Shown here piece after piece: positions 16,346-24,105 of a DNA stretch of 64,000 nucleotides. The stretch is from contig CAIKZO010000003.1 in assembly GCA_903832005.1 (NCBI GenBank), positions 1 to 64,000 on the forward strand. The letters are read 5' to 3'. How positions within the stretch are numbered: position 1 is the stretch's first letter; every line of letters begins with the position of its first letter. A program made the translations under genes and the position numbers. The notes below the pieces were generated by a model that saw only the letters and a list, made by a program, of their open reading frames with translations, searched no databases and had not been told where the DNA came from. This DNA comes from Enhydrobacter aerosaccus (GTDB lineage: Bacteria > Pseudomonadota > Alphaproteobacteria > Reyranellales > Reyranellaceae).

Positions 16346-17172
16346 CCGCCGCCATCGCCCGCGACCGCAATCACTGTCAGTTTGTCCGGCAGGTCTTCTT
16401 TCGAAATTTCGATCGTGTGCTTCTCGGGCCAGACGAACTCCGGCGACAGCGGCGCGATCAGGCCCATGAAGCGATCGAGCTGGCTGCGGCTCCAGTAGTG
16501 CATCGGCAGCACGACCTTGGGCTCGACCTGCTGGATCACCTCGGCCATCAACGGCACGCCCATCGTGTAGGCGCCGTCGATCGGCACCATCAACACGTCG
16601 ATGCGGCCGAGCGCATCGAGATGGTCCTTGGTCAGGCGCTGGTGCAGGTGGCCGAGATGGGCGATGCAGAGGTCGCCGATCGCGAAGATGAAGATCGAGT
16701 TGCCGTTGATGCGCACGCCGCCGTTCCAGTCGCGCGCGTTGGTCGGCACGTTCCACACGCGCATGTCCTTCAAGGTGACGTCGACCTTGGACTCAGTCTC
16801 GCCCGGCTGATCCGGCCAGCCGCGAAGGATGTGGGTGATCCCGTCCTCGGGCGTGTCGGTGTAGTGCGTGTCGTGCGCATTGTTCATCGTCACGATGTCG
16901 GGATGGCGGCCGAAGCCGTTCAGCCCGTTGTAGTCGGTGATCGCGCGCACGCCCTGCGGCGTGTCGATCTGGTAGCTCGCGTGGCCGACGAAGGTGATGA
17001 TCGCGCGATTGTGTGAATCACCCGACGCCAGTTGGACACCATCGAGCGAGACGAATTTGACCCCGGGAATTTGTTGCTCGACCAGGTTCTTGGAACAACG
17101 AGCCAGAGCCGGACCAGTCAGCAGACCGACAGTGACGGCGATCAGGGCAGCGGAAAAAAAGCGCCGGTTCAT
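16342..17172 (-). CDS. exported MBL-fold (UlaG-like) metal-dependent hydrolase
   Basis: A 276-aa protein with a signal peptide (MNRRFFSAALIAVTVGLL... cleaved after ALA) followed by a metallo-beta-lactamase-like fold related to UlaG/L-ascorbate-6-phosphate lactonase proteins: ITFVGHASYQIDTPQG, NAHDTHYTD, FAIGDLCIAHLGHLH and VPIDGAYTM, then VVLPMHYW. The classical HxHxDH is changed to NAHDTHYTD, so catalysis may be altered. A larger open frame upstream runs antisense to imuA and is not used. It is monocistronic, divergent from the SOS operon. The substrate is unknown. Confidence 0.82.
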   Translation of the reverse strand: MNRRFFSAALIAVTVGLLTGPALARCSKNLVEQQIPGVKFVSLDGVQLASGDSHNRAIITFVGHASYQIDTPQGVRAITDYNGLNGFGRHPDIVTMNNAHDTHYTDTPEDGITHILRGWPDQPGETESKVDVTLKDMRVWNVPTNARDWNGGVRINGNSIFIFAIGDLCIAHLGHLHQRLTKDHLDALGRIDVLMVPIDGAYTMGVPLMAEVIQQVEPKVVLPMHYWSRSQLDRFMGLIAPLSPEFVWPEKHTIEISKEDLPDKLTVIAVAGDGGG

Positions 17173-17221
17173 GGGGTTAGACGATAGCAGTCCCTGTGCC
17201 AGCCGAGACCGCTGACTCCCG

Positions 17222-17261
17222 TTGACTCTTCCCGTTCTCGTGATTAGAACAAATAAGGAAC
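17222..17261 (+). promoter_or_regulatory. SOS promoter of imuA-imuB-dnaE2 with LexA box
   Basis: GAACAAATAAGGAAC (17247-17261) is an exact GAAC-N7-GAAC, the LexA box form of alphaproteobacteria. Upstream TTGACT (17222-17227) and TAGAAC (17245-17250), 17 bases apart, make a plausible promoter whose -10 overlaps the box. It lies 40 bases before the imuA ATG. LexA-controlled DNA-damage induction of the operon is strongly supported. Confidence 0.85.
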
Positions 17262-17301
17262 AAACAATCCCCACCCTGTAAACAGCTAATTGAGGGGGCA
17301 A

Positions 17302-18114
17302 ATGCCCGCCATTTCCCCGAAGGATTTCGCACCTCCGCCCGCCGGGCCCAGCGCCGCCTTGCGCGAACAGGTACGCCGCCTGGAACGCGCCCACAGCGTC
17401 CAGCGCGCCGGCCGCAGCGCCATCCCGCTCGGCATCCCCGAGATCGACGCCCTGCTGCCCGAAGGCGGCCTGCTCACCGGCGCCCTGCACGAGATCGAGG
17501 CAGGACCGACGCCGTCCGGCCGGGTCGCGCCGCATGACGGGCCAGCGCTGGGCTTTGCCGCGCACATGCTGGGTCGCTTCGAGCACGGCACGATCCTGTG
17601 GTGCCGCCAGCCCGCGATCGGCGGCGATGTCCTTCCCTACGCTCCCGCTCTCTCCGCCTGGTTCGATCCGGCGCGCATCGTGATGGTCACGGCACGACGC
17701 GAAGAAGATCTCTTCTGGGCGATGGAGGAAGGGCTGCGCACGCCCGGCATCGCCGCCGTGCTGGGAGAAACCCGTGCCAGCGATCTCACCGCCGGCCGCC
17801 GCCTGTCGCTCGCCGCGGAGAAGAGCAGCATTCCCGCGATGCTGCTGCGCGCTCAGCCCGCGCCGCCGCAAAGCATCTGCACGACGCGCTGGCGCGTGAC
17901 CTCGGCGCCGTCGCCCGAAGTGCCGGGCATCGAGATGCTCGGTGCCGCGCGCTGGCAGGTCGAGTTGCGGCGCAATCGCTTCGGCGCGCCGTCGGTCGAC
18001 GAGATGCCGGCCTGGCTCCTGGAGTGGAACGATGAAACGAATCATCTCGCTGTGGTTCCCCAAGCTCGCGACGGATCGTCTGGCACGGTCCGGCGCGAGC
18101 GACTCGCGGGCTGA
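17302..18114 (+). CDS. imuA: ImuA, RecA-like SOS mutagenesis protein
   Basis: A 270-aa RecA/SulA-like protein required for damage-induced mutagenesis with ImuB and DnaE2. LREQVRRLERA, then GIPEIDALLPEGGLLTGALHEI matches the start of ImuA family members, where the RecA Walker A position is degenerate. GAGGGGG precedes the ATG by three bases. An SOS box lies 40 bases upstream. The last 83 bases overlap imuB in another frame, which is common for this operon. It acts in the cytoplasm as an accessory of the mutasome. Confidence 0.92.
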   Translation: MPAISPKDFAPPPAGPSAALREQVRRLERAHSVQRAGRSAIPLGIPEIDALLPEGGLLTGALHEIEAGPTPSGRVAPHDGPALGFAAHMLGRFEHGTILWCRQPAIGGDVLPYAPALSAWFDPARIVMVTARREEDLFWAMEEGLRTPGIAAVLGETRASDLTAGRRLSLAAEKSSIPAMLLRAQPAPPQSICTTRWRVTSAPSPEVPGIEMLGAARWQVELRRNRFGAPSVDEMPAWLLEWNDETNHLAVVPQARDGSSGTVRRERLAG

Positions 18115-19675
18115 TTGGCGGACCAAGCCGGCGGCGACTGTCGCCTGGCGCGACAACTGCCCGACCCTGGCCGCGCTCAACCCGCACGCCCGCGCCACCG
18201 GCTTGCGTGTGAACATGCGCCTGGCCGATGCGAACACGCTGATCCCCAGGCTGGTCACGACTCCCACCGAGCCCGATGCCGACCGCGCGCTCGTCGAGCA
18301 GATCGCAAGCTGGTGCGATCGCTACACGCCCTGGGTCGCCATCGATCCGCTGGGCGCGGCGCTCGCTGATCCCGACGCAAAGATGATCTGCAGCGCCGGC
18401 GGCTATGGCGGCGATGCGGGGCTGCTGCTCGACGTCACCGGTTGCGGCCACCTCTATGGTCAGGGTGAAGCGGGCGAACACGCGCTGATGGCTGATCTCG
18501 TGCAGCGCCTCAGCCGTCACGACTTCACCTGTCGCGCCGCCATGGCCGATACGGCGGGCGCGGCCTGGGCGCTGGCACGCTATGGCGAGAAGCAGGCCGA
18601 TCTCTTCTGCCCGCACAATGGCCAGCGCGACGCGCTCGCCCCCTTGCCGGTCGACGGGCTGCGGCTCGACCCGTCGACGCTCGAAAGGTTCCTCAAGCTC
18701 GGCCTGCGCCGCATCGGCGATCTCTACTCGATCCCGCGCGCACCGCTGTCGCGCCGCTTCGGCGACCTGCCGTTGTCGCGCCTCGACCAGGCGCTGGGCC
18801 GGCTCGCCGAACCGATCGAGCCGCGCCGGCCGCCGCCTCTCTTCCGCTCGCGAATCTCGTTTGCCGAGCCGATCGGCCGGGGCGAGGACATCGCCGCCGC
18901 CACCGACCGGTTGATCCTGGCGCTCTGCCGGCAGTTCGAGCAGGCAAGCGTCGGCGCCCGCAAGCTCGAGTTGGCGCTCTATCGCGTCGACGGCTCGGTC
19001 GACCGCACCGCCATCGGCACCAGCCGCCCCAACCGCGACACGCCGAAGCTGCTGAAGCTCTTCGAGGAGAAGCTGGGCACGCTCGATCCCGGCTTCGGCG
19101 TCGAGCTGATGATCCTGTCCGCGCCCGAGGTCGAGGAATGGACCGGCGCACAGGATTCGCTGCCCGAAACCGGCACGCCCACCAAATTCTCATGGCACGA
19201 GGACGGCACGATCGATCTCGCCGACCGGTTGGCGTCGCGGCTGGGCGCGGAGAATGTCGTCCGCCTCGCCCCGCACGACAGCCACCTGCCCCATCGCGTG
19301 CAGGTCGCCGTGCCGTTTGCCACGGCCGTGCCTGAGGGCGCCTGGGCGCGCCTCGCCTCAATGAAAGGCGCGCGACCCACGCGCCTCCTGCAGCGGCCCG
19401 AGGAGATCACCGTCACTGCGGCGATCCCCGACGACCCGCCACGGCAGTTCCAGTGGCATCGCCACACGCACAAGGTCGTGCGCGTCGAAGGGCCCGAGCG
19501 CATCGCCGATGAATGGTGGCATCCCCGCCCCGCCGGCAAGACGGCGGCCGCCAACATCGTGCCGCCGGTGCGCGACTACTATCGCGTCGAGGACAATGAC
19601 GGTGCCCGCTTCTGGCTGTTCCGCGACGGCATGGTGAACACCGCCAAATGGTACCTGCACGGGTTTTGTGCGTGA
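18032..19675 (+). CDS. imuB: ImuB, inactive Y-family DNA polymerase-like protein
   Basis: A 547-aa Y-family homologue that serves as the scaffold of the ImuA-ImuB-DnaE2 mutasome and binds the beta clamp. It begins MKRIISLWFPKLATDR, where true Y polymerases carry the first catalytic acidic residues, so these are absent as usual in ImuB. GYGGDAGLLLDVTGCGHLYG and the HhH segment FLKLGLRRIGDLYSIPRAPL are recognisable. The start ATG lies inside imuA, 83 bases before its stop. The stop overlaps the dnaE2 start. Confidence 0.93.
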   Translation: MKRIISLWFPKLATDRLARSGASDSRADWRTKPAATVAWRDNCPTLAALNPHARATGLRVNMRLADANTLIPRLVTTPTEPDADRALVEQIASWCDRYTPWVAIDPLGAALADPDAKMICSAGGYGGDAGLLLDVTGCGHLYGQGEAGEHALMADLVQRLSRHDFTCRAAMADTAGAAWALARYGEKQADLFCPHNGQRDALAPLPVDGLRLDPSTLERFLKLGLRRIGDLYSIPRAPLSRRFGDLPLSRLDQALGRLAEPIEPRRPPPLFRSRISFAEPIGRGEDIAAATDRLILALCRQFEQASVGARKLELALYRVDGSVDRTAIGTSRPNRDTPKLLKLFEEKLGTLDPGFGVELMILSAPEVEEWTGAQDSLPETGTPTKFSWHEDGTIDLADRLASRLGAENVVRLAPHDSHLPHRVQVAVPFATAVPEGAWARLASMKGARPTRLLQRPEEITVTAAIPDDPPRQFQWHRHTHKVVRVEGPERIADEWWHPRPAGKTAAANIVPPVRDYYRVEDNDGARFWLFRDGMVNTAKWYLHGFCA

Positions 19676-22600
19676 GCGACATGCAGTACGCCGAGCTCCC
19701 CTATGCCGAGCTGCAGGTCACGACCAACTACAGCTTCCTGCGCAGCGGCTCGCATCCCGGCGAGCTGGTTTTCCAGGCCGCGAGTCTCGGCCACACCGCG
19801 ATCGGCATCGCCGACCGCAACACTTTGGCCGGCGTCGTGCGTGCCTACTCCGCAGTAAAGGAATTCTACGAAGAGACCGCGATCCCGGAAGAGAACTGGA
19901 TCAAGCTCCTTGTCGGTGCGCGACTGGAAACGAGAGACGGTTACTCGTTGATCGCCTACCCGATGGATCTCGACGGGTATAAGCGCCTCTCTCGGATGTT
20001 GACCGTCGGCAATCGTCGTGCCGCCAAGGAACAGTGCGAACTCTACTTCGAGGATGTTGCACAACATGCCGAAGACCTGATCGCCATCGTGCTGCCGCCG
20101 CGCGATATCGACGATCCCGATTTCCGCGAAAAATTACGAAAGCTTTCCCGACTTTTCGGCAATCGCTGCTATCTCGCCGGCACTTTCCTGTATCGCGGCA
20201 ACGACTCGGAGCGACTGGCCGACCTCGACAACCTCGCCACGCAAATGAAGGTGCCCTTCGTCGCCACCAACGATGTTCACTATCACATCCCCGAGCGACG
20301 CGCGCTGCACGACGTCATCACCGCCATCCGTCACACCTGCACGGTCGAAGAGCTGGGTTTTCGCCGCTTCGCCTCGGCCGAACGCCATCTCAAATCCGCG
20401 CCGGAAATGAAGAGGCTCTTTCGCAGGCATCCGCACGCGATCGAGCGCATCCAGGAAATCGTCAAGCGCTGCACCTTTTCACTGAAGCAATTGAGCTATC
20501 AATTCCTCAGGGAAGAAGAGAACGGTGAAACGCCGATGCAAAAGCTGGAACGACTCACTTGGGAAGGAGCCGCTTTCCGCTATCCCGGCGGCGTGTCGGA
20601 AAAGATCGCCCAGAACCTCCGCAAGGAATTCGACCTGATCCACGACAAGAAGATCGCGCCCTACTTCCTGACCGTGCACGACATCGTCAAACGGGCGCGT
20701 GAGATGGAAATTCTCTGCCAGGGTCGCGGCTCCGCCGCCAATTCCACCGTTTGCTATTGCCTGCGCATCACGGAAATCGATACCGACAGGAATGACGTTC
20801 TGTTCGAGCGCTTTCTTTCAAACGAACGCGACGAGCCGCCCGACATCGACGTCGACTTCGAGCATGAGCGACGCGAGGAATTGATCCAGTGGATCTACCA
20901 GAACTGGACCCGCGAGCGCGCCGCACTTGCCGCCACGGTGATCAGCTATCGCACCCGCAGCGCCATCCGAGACGTCGGCAAGGCGCTCGGCCTCTCGCCC
21001 GACACGCTGGCAGTGATGGCGAGAACGGTGTGGGGCAGCGGCGGCGGCGCCCTCAACCTCAAATACATTCGAGAAGCTGGCCTCGACCCCGAAGATCCGC
21101 GCCTGGCGCTCGCCCTCGAACTGTCGTCGACCCTGATCGGCTTCCCACGCCATCTCTCTCAGCATGTGGGAGGCTTCGTGCTCACGGCCGACCGGCTGGA
21201 CGAGTTGATCCCGATCCAGAACGCGGCGATGGAAGATCGCACTGTCGTCGAATGGGACAAGGACGATCTCGACGCGCTTGGCATCTACAAGATCGACGTG
21301 CTGGCGCTCGGCATGTTGACGGCGCTGCGCAAGAGCTTCGATCTCATCAAGGCGCATTACGGCAAAAAGTGCGGCCTCGATGTGCCCGACGGCGACAAAG
21401 ACGTATATGGAATGCTCTGCAAGGCCGACTCGATCGGCGTGTTCCAGGTCGAAAGCCGGGCGCAGATGTCGATGCTGCCGCGCCTGAAGCCGCAGAAATA
21501 TTACGATCTCGTCGTCGAGGTCGCGATCGTGCGCCCAGGGCCAATTCAGGGCGGCATGGTGCATCCCTACCTGAAAAATCGTGGCAAAAAAGCCGAGGAC
21601 ATCGAATATCCCGGCGATCTTCGGAAAATCCTCGAGCGAACGCACGGCGTGCCCTTGTTCCAGGAACAGGCCATGCAGATCGCCATCGATGGCGCGAAAT
21701 TCTCGCCAGCCAAAGCCGACAAACTCCGGCGCGCGATGGCAACGTTCCGCCGTGCCGGCACGATCCACAAGCTCAAGGAAGACTTCATCAAGGGCATGCT
21801 CGACAACAAGTACGAGCAGGAATTCGCCGACCGCTGTTTCAAGCAGATCGAGGGCTTCGGCGAATACGGCTTCCCGGAGAGCCACGCCGCGAGCTTCGCG
21901 ATCCTGGTCTATGTCTCCTCGTGGGTGAAATTCCATTATCCCGAAGTCTTCTGCGCGGCGCTGCTGAATTCTCAGCCGATGGGCTTTTATGCGCCTGCGC
22001 AACTCGTGCGTGATGCGCGCGAGCATGGTGTCGAGGTGCACCCCCCGGACATCAACGCCAGTAACTGGGATAGCACGCTTGAGAAGACCCTAGGGCCGAA
22101 ATGCGCCCTGCGGCTAGGCTTCCATCAGGTCAATGGTCTCAGACAGAAGGATATGGAGCGTTTCGTCGAGCGCCGCGCCGAGCGACCCTATCGCGATCCG
22201 GCCGATGTCTGGCGACGCGGCGGGCTTGGCAAGCGGCAGATTTTGGCGCTGGCGCGGGCCGATGCCTTCGCCTCCATGGGCCTGTCGCGGCGCGACGTGC
22301 TGTGGGCGGTGCGCGCCTTCTCCGAGGCGTCTCTGCCGTTGTTGGATAGCGCGCGCATCCCTGAGCCGGCCGTCTCTTTGCCCCAGCTGACGCTGGGCGA
22401 GCAGATCGTCGACGACTATTCGACCATCTCGATGTCGCTGCGCGCCCATCCGCTGGAGCTGCTGCGGTCGACCTTGTCCGAGCGGCGCATGGCTACTTCC
22501 AAAAAGCTGCGCGAAGACGCGCGTAACGGCGATTTCCTGCAGATGGCGGGCCTCGTGTTGGTGCGCCAGCGGCCGGGCACGGCGTCGGGCGTGGTATTCG

Positions 22601-22974
22601 TCACCCTGGAGGACGAGTTCGGCATCGCCAATCTCGTGGTCTGGCCCAAGGTCTTTGAAGCCTACCGCCGGGTCGTCATGGGCTCGCGCCTGCTGGGGGT
22701 CGCGGGCAAGGTGCAGCGTGTCGACGACCCAACCCAAATAGGAGCAAGCGTGATCCATATCGTCGCCGATCGGCTCTGGGACTGGTCGGCCGACCTCGAC
22801 CGCATCGCCGATCTCGACGGTCATTTCGAGCTGCGCCAGGGTCGTGGCGACCAGGCGCATTCCTCGAGTCCCGATCCACGGGACGATCCCCAGAAGGGCA
22901 AGAAGCCTTACGACCGCAGCCGCATCATCTTCGACCGGCCGCAGATCAAGATCGCCTCACACGATTTCCATTAG
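19672..22974 (+). CDS. dnaE2: DnaE2, error-prone C-family DNA polymerase
   Basis: A roughly 1100-aa C-family polymerase carrying out translesion synthesis under SOS control. The PHP domain opens the protein (ELQVTTNYSFLRSGSHPGEL); the polymerase core contains GRGSAANSTVCYCL and the catalytic acidic motif PDIDVDFEHERREE (about residue 388-400); the C-terminal OB fold is at GLVLVRQRPGTASGVVFVTLED. Length is normal for DnaE2. GTG at 19672 shares GTGA with the imuB stop; ATG at 19681 is an equally possible start, so the first three residues are uncertain. It ends 12 bases before the convergent serine hydrolase. Confidence 0.95.
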   Translation: MSDMQYAELPYAELQVTTNYSFLRSGSHPGELVFQAASLGHTAIGIADRNTLAGVVRAYSAVKEFYEETAIPEENWIKLLVGARLETRDGYSLIAYPMDLDGYKRLSRMLTVGNRRAAKEQCELYFEDVAQHAEDLIAIVLPPRDIDDPDFREKLRKLSRLFGNRCYLAGTFLYRGNDSERLADLDNLATQMKVPFVATNDVHYHIPERRALHDVITAIRHTCTVEELGFRRFASAERHLKSAPEMKRLFRRHPHAIERIQEIVKRCTFSLKQLSYQFLREEENGETPMQKLERLTWEGAAFRYPGGVSEKIAQNLRKEFDLIHDKKIAPYFLTVHDIVKRAREMEILCQGRGSAANSTVCYCLRITEIDTDRNDVLFERFLSNERDEPPDIDVDFEHERREELIQWIYQNWTRERAALAATVISYRTRSAIRDVGKALGLSPDTLAVMARTVWGSGGGALNLKYIREAGLDPEDPRLALALELSSTLIGFPRHLSQHVGGFVLTADRLDELIPIQNAAMEDRTVVEWDKDDLDALGIYKIDVLALGMLTALRKSFDLIKAHYGKKCGLDVPDGDKDVYGMLCKADSIGVFQVESRAQMSMLPRLKPQKYYDLVVEVAIVRPGPIQGGMVHPYLKNRGKKAEDIEYPGDLRKILERTHGVPLFQEQAMQIAIDGAKFSPAKADKLRRAMATFRRAGTIHKLKEDFIKGMLDNKYEQEFADRCFKQIEGFGEYGFPESHAASFAILVYVSSWVKFHYPEVFCAALLNSQPMGFYAPAQLVRDAREHGVEVHPPDINASNWDSTLEKTLGPKCALRLGFHQVNGLRQKDMERFVERRAERPYRDPADVWRRGGLGKRQILALARADAFASMGLSRRDVLWAVRAFSEASLPLLDSARIPEPAVSLPQLTLGEQIVDDYSTISMSLRAHPLELLRSTLSERRMATSKKLREDARNGDFLQMAGLVLVRQRPGTASGVVFVTLEDEFGIANLVVWPKVFEAYRRVVMGSRLLGVAGKVQRVDDPTQIGASVIHIVADRLWDWSADLDRIADLDGHFELRQGRGDQAHSSSPDPRDDPQKGKKPYDRSRIIFDRPQIKIASHDFH

Positions 22975-22986
22975 AGGCTGGTTCCA

Positions 22987-24096
22987 CTAGAGGCTGGCGT
23001 AGACGGCGCGCTCGAAATCCTCGAACGCCGCCACGGCCTGCGGATCGTTGAACGGCAGGAGCTGCGTCGCCCACACGCCCGTCACCTTCTTCACCGGATC
23101 GATCCAGTAATAGGAGTTGGCGAGCCCGCCCCAGGCCAGGCTGCCGGCCGAACGGCGACCGGGAAAAGCCTCAGGGTTGATCATGAAGGTGAGACCCCAT
23201 GTCATGCCGTCGACAAAGTTCATGTCAGTGCTACGGCCGGGGATGTACGACTTCAGCGGCCGGCAGACCACGCCCTCGTTCATCGAATTGCGGAACATCT
23301 CTGCCACCGTCTCGGGTTTCAGGATCGGCGCGCCGCCCATCAGCAACGCGCGCGCGAACTTGAGATAGTCCGGCACCGTCGAATAGAGCGCGCCGCCGCC
23401 CTGGAACACTTCCGGCGTCTGGTTGAGCTCGTGATCGGTCGCGGTGAAGCCTCCGCCCTCCTTGCGCACATGCACCGCCACCTTGCGCGGCCGCATGCCG
23501 GGACTGATCGCGAAGCCGGTGTCGACCATGTCGAGCGGCACGAAGATGTTCTCGGTCAGGTAACGGTCGAGCCGCTTGCCGCTCGCCTTCTCGACCATCA
23601 GGCCCGCCCAGTCGATCGAGATCGAGTACTGCCACTGCTCGCCCGGATCGAACAGGAGCGGCGTCGACAGCGCCGCCATGGTCGCCGGCTTGAACGGCCC
23701 CTTGGCCTTCACATACCGGAAGATGTCGCCGTTCCAGGTGTCGTAGCCCATGCCCGACGTATGCGTGAGCAGGTGGCGGAGCGTGATCGGCCGCGTGGGC
23801 TTGCGCATATGCACCGTGCCGTCGGCGTCGATGCCGACCAGCACCTCCTTCTTGCCGATCTCCGGCAGGACATCGGCCGCCGGCGCATCGAGCGAAAGCT
23901 TTCCCTTCTCGACCATCTGCATGGCCGCGGCACCGGCAACTGCCTTGGTCATCGAGGCGAGCCAGATCACGCTGTTGAGCTTGAGATCGCCCGCAGCGCC
24001 CTCGAAGAGAATCCCCTTGTCGGTCGCGGCAGCGGCGATCACGCCGTGCACGGCGCCCTGGGTGACCGAGTCGTTCAGTTTCTTCTGGATATCCAT
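22987..24096 (-). CDS. beta-lactamase-fold serine hydrolase (class C / esterase EstB type)
   Basis: A 369-aa penicillin-binding-protein-like serine hydrolase. The nucleophile motif SMTK is at residues 48-51 (WLASMTKAVAGAAAM), the HTSGMGYDTW segment follows and the Tyr motif is in QWQYSISIDW. No signal peptide is seen, so it is probably cytoplasmic, arguing for an esterase or lactonase rather than a resistance enzyme. It is transcribed in the same direction as, and 9 bases downstream of, the ligase-associated helicase, so it may be co-transcribed with it. In the described Pseudomonas putida repair cluster a phosphoesterase occupies this sort of position. Confidence 0.88.
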   Translation of the reverse strand: MDIQKKLNDSVTQGAVHGVIAAAATDKGILFEGAAGDLKLNSVIWLASMTKAVAGAAAMQMVEKGKLSLDAPAADVLPEIGKKEVLVGIDADGTVHMRKPTRPITLRHLLTHTSGMGYDTWNGDIFRYVKAKGPFKPATMAALSTPLLFDPGEQWQYSISIDWAGLMVEKASGKRLDRYLTENIFVPLDMVDTGFAISPGMRPRKVAVHVRKEGGGFTATDHELNQTPEVFQGGGALYSTVPDYLKFARALLMGGAPILKPETVAEMFRNSMNEGVVCRPLKSYIPGRSTDMNFVDGMTWGLTFMINPEAFPGRRSAGSLAWGGLANSYYWIDPVKKVTGVWATQLLPFNDPQAVAAFEDFERAVYASL

Positions 24097-24105
24097 GCCT
24101 CAAGA

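Noticed and set aside
16342-18267. 641-codon frame for the MBL-fold gene
   Set aside because: The part upstream of 17172 is antisense to imuA and the signal peptide starts exactly at 17172.
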